Shown here: positions 57,373 to 64,000 of the stretch, piece by piece
Numbering within the stretch: position 1 is the stretch's first letter
Layout of the letters: each line of letters begins with the position of its first letter
Source: Pratylenchus scribneri
Lineage: Eukaryota; Nematoda; Chromadorea; Rhabditida; Pratylenchidae
Length of the DNA stretch: 64,000 bases
Direction: 5' to 3'
NCBI GenBank assembly: GCA_030063045.1
Contig: JAQSEB010000021.1
Location: 1,984,001-2,048,000 of the forward strand
The notes under the pieces: model-generated
Seen by the model: the letters and a program-made list of their open reading frames with translations, nothing else
Databases searched by the model: none
What the model was told of the DNA's origin: nothing
Made by a program: the position numbers and the translations under genes

Positions 57373-59178
57373 TCATTTTAAAATTTCTAACAAAATTTCT
57401 TCCATCAGTCCTTTCAATTCCGCCTTTTTTATTTTCCACTTTTTCTTATTTTCTTTAAATATTTTTCGTGCGCTTTTCTTCTCCGAACTCAAAAACGCTG
57501 CTGGTAAATAGCGCGAAAGATTTGTGCATGGCTCCTGCTGGTCCTTTATTCCTTTAGTTAAATTCATGAATTTTCTTAGTTTCTTTGAATATTTTCTTAT
57601 TAATTCCCATAGCCTTATATTTTTATTTAATTTCCGAATAATAATTATATTATCTTCAACTTCTTCGGCCATTTCTTTGTATTTATTCTCAATGCAATTT
57701 TCGATATTCTCTTTACAATCCAAAATTATTTTTTCTGTCTTTTTCACAATTTCATTATATTCTAAATTAATATGTATTTTGTTTAATTCATTGAAAAATT
57801 TCTGACCTTCGGAAAGTGTTTGGCCGAATATAATGGCATCTTCATAATGGTAGTTAAATCTATCCTTCCAATATTCATTTCCTTGTGTAAATCTAAATAT
57901 ATTTTTTTGCGAAAAATTATAAATAGATATAGATATTTTAAAGAATTCATCGGAACATATTTTTACAATAATATTAATATTTCAAATAGATAATTTTTAC
58001 TACTTAGGAAAAAAGCAAGAAATTAACATTTCATACCCTCAATTAAAATTTTAAAAATTTTTATTTAAAATACTTTGTTTTGTATGTTGCCATCTCATCT
58101 TCCATACTTTTCTCCATATCTACCAAATCTTTTTTGAAAGCAGGAAATTTGTCCAGACCATTTGTAGTGGAATTTCGCAATAGCAATTTTGCCATATTTA
58201 TACCGAAGTTTTTTAGCGCAAAAAAAGCATACGAATCGTAATCAATTGTTGTTCGTCCAGTCCATGCGACCATCAGCAAATCCAATGGGTTTTGTGAATT
58301 ATGAGTATTTTTTTTTCGTTGTTTTGATTCAATGGTGCCAACAAAATATCCGAAATCGTTATGTTTTGAATATATATTTTCGACAAATTCAATCCATTCT
58401 CTGATGGTATATCTTTTCAGGAACAACTTTCTAAGAGTTTCAAAATTTGCTAAAATATTTTATTAAGGGTAAATTTTTTTGAAAAATCAGACATTTAAAA
58501 TTTTTTTCAATATCTCCATCAAATGTAATTTCCACATTTTGCTGATGACCATTGAATATTCGAAATGGATATATGCTTAAATAAATATAAAAATTATTAT
58601 ATTATTAAATCTGAAAGACCAGTTCATCTCATCATTTGATATAAAATTGTCCAGAAAATTGTAGGCAACCAGAAAATTGGCTAATTTAATTTCTTTGCTT
58701 CTCTTTATCAGATTTTGATTAAATTCGTATTCACCAACAATGGAAATCAATCGGATGGCAAAGGACAAAAGCAATTTTACAATTTGTATATTTTCTTCTG
58801 GTGAAAGCAATTTTAACATTTTTATTTTGCCTTCTAGCGAAATTTTCTCCTTTTCTGAATCCATATTTAATAATCCGCTTTCTGAGATAATTTCGTTTCG
58901 TAAAAATCAATTTTCATTTCTGGATGGCATTCTCCATTCAAAAATTTGTTGGCAATCTTTTGCTCAATTATGCTCAACATCTTAGCACTTGCTCTGAATG
59001 ATATGGACATGGACAGTTGGCCATTATTGCTGGTTGATTCGCTTTCTTCTCCAACAAATTGCTTCGAAATATGTTTGAGCAATTCGCTGAATAAATGTAA
59101 GTTTTTGTTTGATTTTTCATCCGCACATTCCACTAGAACAATGAGTAAGCAAAATAAAATGATATAATGAATCCGCAT
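57373..59178 (-). CDS. secreted protein of about 512 aa, unknown; one apparent 1-nt slip
   Basis: Exons 58620-59178, 58493-58575, 58074-58449 and 57373-57892; exons 2-4 and the end of exon 1 agree in phase. The start MRIHYIILFCLLIVLVECAD is a signal peptide. Exon 1 is 559 nt, while the phase of the next exon requires 560; the first frame stops at a TAA near 58867 and a second, well-formed frame (ISESGLLNMDSEKEKISLEG) runs on. One more T in the T5 run at 58902-58906 would join them. The rest includes YPFRIFNGHQQNVEITFDGD, REWIEFVENIYSKHNDFGY, NPLDLLMVAWTGRTTIDYDS and a highly charged helical C terminus. No family recognised. Either a homopolymer error in an intact gene or a young pseudogene. 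Confidence 0.6.
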
Positions 59179-59559
59179 TGAAAGGAATTATCTGTTCAGT
59201 AAAAATTTTGATGAACAAAATGATATGTACATAAAATCAATCTATGACCATATTAGTATAGTAGTTAGAGCTCTTAAGAACTAGGATGGATAAGAACTGT
59301 TGTGTTTGACTGAATATTAATTAGGTATATTTTGTGGAATTTCCTTGCTAAACTAAAATATTCAGTTAAAATACTGGGAACATTCATAAATGATAAACAT
59401 TGAATAAAAAAATGGGAAGGATGAGGGCATTATCGAATGGGAAATAATGAAATAGCTTTCAGAGGAGAGCAAATCAACCCACATTGTAAAATTCTTTGTG
59501 CTATTTTCCAAATTTTATATATAAACTCGGGATAGGCGGGTAAGAGTCAGGATGGGGCT
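59179..59559. other. spacer 5' of the secreted 512-aa gene
   Basis: Presumed promoter region. No element recognised. Confidence 0.35.
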
Positions 59560-59765
59560 TTGGCCCCTGGGTGAGGAAATTTGACTAAATAAAAAACAAC
59601 AGAAGAGTCACACGCCTGAATTCGAGCCAATAAAAAGAATGTTAGCAAATATTTTAAAGAAGTACCTATGCTAGCTAACAGAATCTCGAAGGATCACCCA
59701 TGTTGGTTACACTTGATCAGTGTGAATTTTATTTGATGGAATATTGGGGAAGGGAAATGGATGGC
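59560..59765 (-). repeat. inverted copy of the dispersed repeat at 4.9-5.1 kb
   Basis: Its reverse complement contains TAACCAACATGGGTGATC and GGCTCGAATTCAGGCGTGTG, matching 4885-5090. The two copies lie near related secretory-module genes but in opposite orientation relative to them. Confidence 0.6.
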
Positions 59766-60894
59766 TCGGAATTTGGGTCCAAGGATAATCGAAGCAATTC
59801 AAAATAATCAATATATGGGCATTTTGTCTTTTTGCCCGGATTGTATTCGAAGATGAAATATCAAACGGAATATATTGAATTGGGATTATAAATTTCGCGC
59901 ATAATTAACCAGCAAAATAATATAATATCATCTCCCATAGAGCCGGCGATTTTGCTAAACCTATCCTCAAAAAAAAATATTCAAATTATAAAGTTTCGTG
60001 TATGTGAGTGGGGATGAATTGATTAATTTTAAGGAGAGAAAAAATTACTCTATTGGAATTGGCAAATAATATTAATGGTTTTGTTCGATTGTGAGTGAGG
60101 AAGATTGTGAGAGACTTTGAATAGAAAGTAAAAACCCTCCCCTCCTATCTATAAAGGAAGCATTTTGGAGAAGGGATGAGGCCTAGTAAAAATGGATAAG
60201 ATAGATGGTCCCAATTTAGCTGCGCATTATGGATTGGATATGAATAAGCCATGAATTGATTTGTGCCAGCATTGCAGAATCGGCACACCGATATGATAGC
60301 TTTATGGGGACGAACATTCTGAATTGGGCTCTCCGCATAATGAATTAATTTCCCACTTTGGCCAATACTAATTTCCAAAAGTGGCTATCCACTCTCTAAA
60401 TTTAGAGAGATTTTTATTTCGATCGATTCAATTGCATTGATTTTTAAAATAGAATTTTAATTATTCCTATCAAACATAAAATTTTATAATGTTTCAAGAA
60501 GAAAAAAGATTAAAAATGTTGGCAATTTTTTTAAATGTCAATAATATATTAATGTTAATTCCGATGCATCAAAAACAATGGAATTGTGTAAGCCTCAGGG
60601 GATGGTAATTTAATTTAATAATAATTAATTTTAAAACTTTAATTATAAAAAAAGTTTGAAAACATATTAATTTATTCAAAAATCATAATTTTATTTAAAA
60701 AATTCATGTCAAAAATTGCAATCCCTAAGGGCACTTACCCGGAGTCACAAAAAAAAATATTTGCACAAAATATTTTCAAAATTTGTTGAAATTGTGAAAT
60801 TTTTTTAAGAATCGAACAAATTCTCAAATATATTCAAAAGAGAAAAATTCTCAAAATATTTTTGAAATGTAACTAAATTTTGTTTTTAATTACA
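59766..60894. other. no supported gene
   Basis: A minus-strand frame at 60145-60378 has no family signal. Otherwise AT-rich. Confidence 0.4.
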
Positions 60895-61102
60895 AAAGGG
60901 ATCAATAGAATGATATAAAAGAACCAAATGGATAAACTATTTGTTTTTATCCAAAAATCGAATAAATAATGTTTGACTTCTTTTTTAGAATTTTACGTCA
61001 AATAAAATGCTTACAATATATAATGATTCCTCAAATTTAATTTATTATCATCCAATTGGATCATAATAATTTATATATTACGTTTTTAATTTTCCAGCTA
61101 TT
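60895..61102 (+). promoter_or_regulatory. 5' flank of the Ulp1-type gene, conserved with 5.1-5.4 kb
   Basis: CTATTTGTTTTTATCC and CAAATAAAATG blocks match the flank of the copy at 5366. An acceptor-like TTTAATTTTCCAG directly before the ATG may be a trans-splice site. Confidence 0.4.
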
Positions 61103-63118
61103 ATGATAAAATTTCACTTAATATTATTAATTTTTACTAAAATTATTGAAATAAATTGTATCGGTGAAAATGATGCTGGCCCATCAAAAAAAGATAATGA
61201 CAAAAGGAAATTGGACGAATATTTGGAACAAAATTCTTCGAATTCAAAAGAATTCAGTCAAAAATCAATAAAAAATCCAAAACATCAAATTGATACAAAA
61301 AAAACACCTGATGACGGATTTGATTGGTTCAATGATGAAAATGTTCAACATTCATCGTCGGCTCAACTACAACGGATAGAACAAAATATGCCATTGCAAA
61401 GGAGAGAAATTCTAGAAGATGGTAACCATATTATTATTGATATGAATAGATAAATTAAAATTGTAATTTAACAAAAAAAAGTTTAATTATGCCCTCGGTG
61501 AATACTGCACTCGCTCTTTTTTCTCTCTCTGCACTGTATTTTCTCATAGCATTTTGGATGTTCTTGTATTAAAAAATGTTTAATTATTAATATTAATTTA
61601 TTGATTTCATAATCAACTATATTTTTTAAGCAAAATACATTTATTTTTTCAAACATAGACAAATGTTTGAAATATTTTTAGAAATTGATGATAAGGCCTG
61701 AAAATTTTAAACACCCAAAAATATATGAAAATTAAATTTTAAGAGCATCAATTACAATTTCTAAAAAAATTTTAAAAAATCGTTACTTAAAGATTGTTAT
61801 TATACAGTATATAAATATTTTTAATAAGATGATGAAATAAAAATAATTTCTCTTCAACAAATGGGAGTTTCAATGGGACATAAACGAATAAGAATTAAAC
61901 AATCAGCTGAAAGAGGAACTTATCAATCGGCATTAGCAAAAGAGGATCTAATGGAATTAGTATATCCGAATAAATGGGTTAACAATCGTATTATTGACGC
62001 TTATTTGGAATTGCTTACAAAGAAAAATTTCCGTTTTGGATACATTCCGACTTATGTAGTCAAATATTTTCGTGAAAATGGGAGAATCAATGCAGTTTGG
62101 TTTCAATCCATTACGGTGGAGCATTTGGACAAAATAAAATACTGGTTAATTCCAGCCCATTTAAACGGCAATCATTGGGCATTGGCGGCATTCGAAGTGA
62201 CAATAAATTGGATGACATTTTACGATTCTCTTAATCCCGGAATTGTGATGGGGTCGAAGAATTTATTCAGGGAAAATATGTTGATTTTTTTCAAAATGCT
62301 TTATCAAGAAAAATCTGGAAGTATGCCATTTGATCCGGAAGAGACCGAATGTTTTGATATGGATGACATGCCAAGGCAGGGAAATGGAATCGATTGTGGC
62401 GTATTTTTAATGATGTTTGCCAAAGATATAATCAATCAAGAAAAATTATTACCGAAAATGACAATTAGTCAAGAAAAAATTTATGAATATCGATTGAAAA
62501 TATTTAATGAACTGAGAATTGAAAGATTGTAATTTTTCATATTTTAATTATTAATCTATTTTAAATTAAGTAAATCGGAAGAATTCCACAAGATGATTCA
62601 AGAACTAGAGCAAGTCCGAGTATTTGAACTCAAAGAAAAAGTAAATTATTTTTAATTATATATTAAAAATAATTTAGAGTCCATTGCCATTGGCTTTGGA
62701 TAATTTATCAAATCGAGAATCAGCCACAAATATTGGGCAGGTATCCCAATTTAACAAAGGAAAAGGTTTACAAAAATAATGTTATTGCTTTTTTATTTAA
62801 AAATTAGCACCTATTATTGGTACAACATTTTATGATACCAATGAACTGTTATTGAAGGAAAATCCACTGAAAGCAGACTACAAAATATACAAATTGAACA
62901 GAGAATTACAAAACAATCAAAAAGAAAAGATGCTTTCATCTCCCACCCAACAACAAATGATGGACCAAAATAAATCAAAAGATCATTGGACTTTTGCAAT
63001 TGAAAATCCAATAATTCCAGAGGGATTTTTAGACCTCTCAACCATCAATGATGATGATGTATTATATTCTACTCACACCCAACAAAAAGTGATGGACCAA
63101 AATCCGATTAAAACTTAG
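61103..63118 (+). CDS. secreted Ulp1/SENP-type cysteine protease (peptidase C48), about 495 aa
   Basis: Exons 61103-61421, 61829-62528, 62571-62640, 62678-62765 and 62808-63118, all in phase, total 1488 nt. Residues 1-20 (MIKFHLILLIFTKIIEINCI) are a signal peptide, followed by the GPSKK...KRKLDEYLEQN linker shared with the copies at 5.4 and 7.3 kb. The protease domain covers about residues 140-325: WVNNRIIDAYLELL (Ulp1-type WLxDxxI region), then the catalytic set His222 in GNHWALAAFE, Asp239 in TFYDSLNPG, Gln290 in RQGNGIDCG and Cys296 in DCGVFLMMF. C48 enzymes process SUMO or related modifiers in the nucleus or cytoplasm; a signal peptide on one suggests export, as with bacterial XopD-type effectors. 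The 170-residue C-terminal extension is Q/N-rich with a repeated TQQ-x-MDQN motif and is unknown. All catalytic residues are present. Without the splice at 61421, the first exon would end at 61453 as a separate small protein. Confidence 0.8.
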
Positions 63119-63142
63119 ATTAGGGCCAGTTCTTTGATTTAG

Positions 63143-63336
63143 GTTTGGCCAAAGCATTGGCCGGGAAAGGAATCTTAAAAAAATTCAAATATATCGCTGG
63201 ATGTAATTTGGCCAAAAAAACAATTTTAGGTAATATATTGCACGTGAAATTTCACACAGCTCATCAATTGTTATCAAAAAATAAATGTCAGATTCGTATG
63301 TTCGGCTCTGAAAATACCCTAGAAAATATTGTTTAA
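63143..63336 (+). CDS. short possible exon between the protease and the next gene
   Basis: After the acceptor TTGATTTAG the frame reads GLAKALAGKGILKKFKYIAG and stays open to a TAA at 63336. A donor (TTTTAG|GTAATA) lies inside it. It joins neither neighbour in a fully consistent phase, so it may be an exon of either, a small gene, or a relic. Confidence 0.3.
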
Positions 63337-63456
63337 TAAAAAAAATCGATTGAGATATCATAATCCAAAAACAAAAAAAAATGATTAAAAATTTAAAATA
63401 TTTCAATCCATTCCACCACGTGATCTTTATGAAAAATACATTCCTATGATTTTTAG

Positions 63457-64000
63457 ATAGTAAATCCGCCCTCACAATCTGCATTTGAAGGAGATTATGT
63501 TGACAGACATAAAAAAATATGGCCTTTTCGTGCAAAAGTTGGCAAAAATATTTCTCATAAAAAATTACGCTCCGAATTTGGCTTTACTGAAAGTCAAGAA
63601 AATGAAACAACTATAAATTTGTTTTGTCGCAAAAAACTTTACAATGGTAGAAGATGCACGATGAAGGGAGTTTATTTGAAATCAAATGGATGTTTATACA
63701 CGCGCGGAGAACATGAAAATGAACACGAACGTGAACACACTGCTGAAAGAGGGGTATTTTTGGAGAAAAGATTAAAATTAAATTTAATAAAAAATAAATG
63801 CTCTAGAAAATACCACAAAATATTGGCGATAATTATGTGGATCGTGAAGGCAAGGAATGGCATTTTCATATGAAAATTGACAAGCATATTCTAAACGATG
63901 AGTTATGGTACAGAAATTTTGGCTTTTCATCAATTCACTCTAACAAATCAACATCGAATTTGAATTGCCAAAAACACTCGACCAATGGTGGAAAATGCCC
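63457..64000 (+). CDS. gene with tandem FLYWCH/WRKY-like zinc-binding repeats, runs off the right edge
   Basis: Exons 63457-63753 and 63807-64000, joined in phase 0. Exon 1 carries GDYVDRHKKIWPFRAKVG, FGFTESQENETTINLFC, NGRRCTMKGVYLKSNGC and GEHENEHEREH. Exon 2 repeats the same order: GDNYVDREGKEWHFHMKID, FGFSSIHSNKSTSNLNC, NGGKC, and is cut by the window end. The pattern W, then C, NG-x-x-C and H-x-x-x-H resembles FLYWCH or WRKY/GCM1-type zinc-binding domains, which are DNA- or protein-binding and often transposase-associated in animals. The match is from pattern only. The 5' start is not found; exon 1 begins after acceptor TGATTTTTAG. It could be a downstream part of the protease gene, since a phase-0 donor (GATGAT|GTATTA) exists in that gene's last exon. 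Confidence 0.5.

Noticed and set aside
58061..59178. Three separate small genes on the minus strand
   Set aside because: Splice sites and phases join them, and the frame at 57373-57747, into one four-exon gene, apart from a single-base slip.
61103..61453. Independent 116-aa secreted protein ending at 61453
   Set aside because: A phase-1 donor at 61422 joins it to the protease exon at 61829 without any frame conflict, and the same donor is kept in the 7.1-kb copy. An intron-retained short form remains possible.

Overview
The window is eukaryotic nuclear DNA: AT-rich, with genes split into many small exons by short AT-rich introns (down to about 30 nt), and with abundant foldback elements and satellites. 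The best guess is a nematode. A spliced-leader-like RNA locus differs from the canonical nematode SL1 leader at 2 of 22 positions, and SPRY, BTB and small secreted gene families are present. A tylenchid (plant-parasitic clade) is plausible but unproven. All gene models below were built by hand from splice sites and reading-phase agreement. Where all phases agree the model is strong; where they do not, I say so.

Layout. 0-4.2 kb: a partial gene, a secreted basic protein and a 75-residue secreted cysteine-rich peptide. 5.2-10 kb: two broken copies of a secretory N-terminal module (one in phase with four C2H2 zinc-finger exons) and a composite tandem array that cuts off one copy. 10.8-12.7 kb: a hAT-like MITE with a perfect 8-bp target duplication, a small single-exon gene and a foldback. 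13.5-16.8 kb: two SPRY genes, one broken and one intact. 18.2-30.6 kb: six genes of a PUR-repeat-like family, three on each strand around a head-to-head promoter, each with an acid-free, mitochondrial-type leader exon; a seventh, broken copy at 54 kb carries an ER signal peptide instead. 30.8-37.3 kb: nested foldbacks, a BTB pseudogene, a SPRY relic, the SL-like locus and a secreted CxxC protein. 37.7-43.7 kb: minisatellites around a secreted gene with weak SRR1-like resemblance. 43.7-50.5 kb: a large satellite of about 137-bp monomers. 51-52.5 kb: a 40-bp satellite. 57.4-59.2 kb: a secreted four-exon gene with an apparent 1-nt slip. 61.1-64 kb: a secreted Ulp1/C48-type protease followed by a gene with tandem FLYWCH/WRKY-like repeats that runs off the edge.

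The most striking signals are three. First, one secretory N-terminal exon is linked by the same phase-1 splice site to a Ulp1 protease in one gene and, apparently, to zinc fingers in another. Second, a PUR-like family has expanded with presequence-like leaders and shows domain duplication, tail exchange and repeated decay. Third, hAT-like MITEs share tips but each has a different short-period interior repeat.
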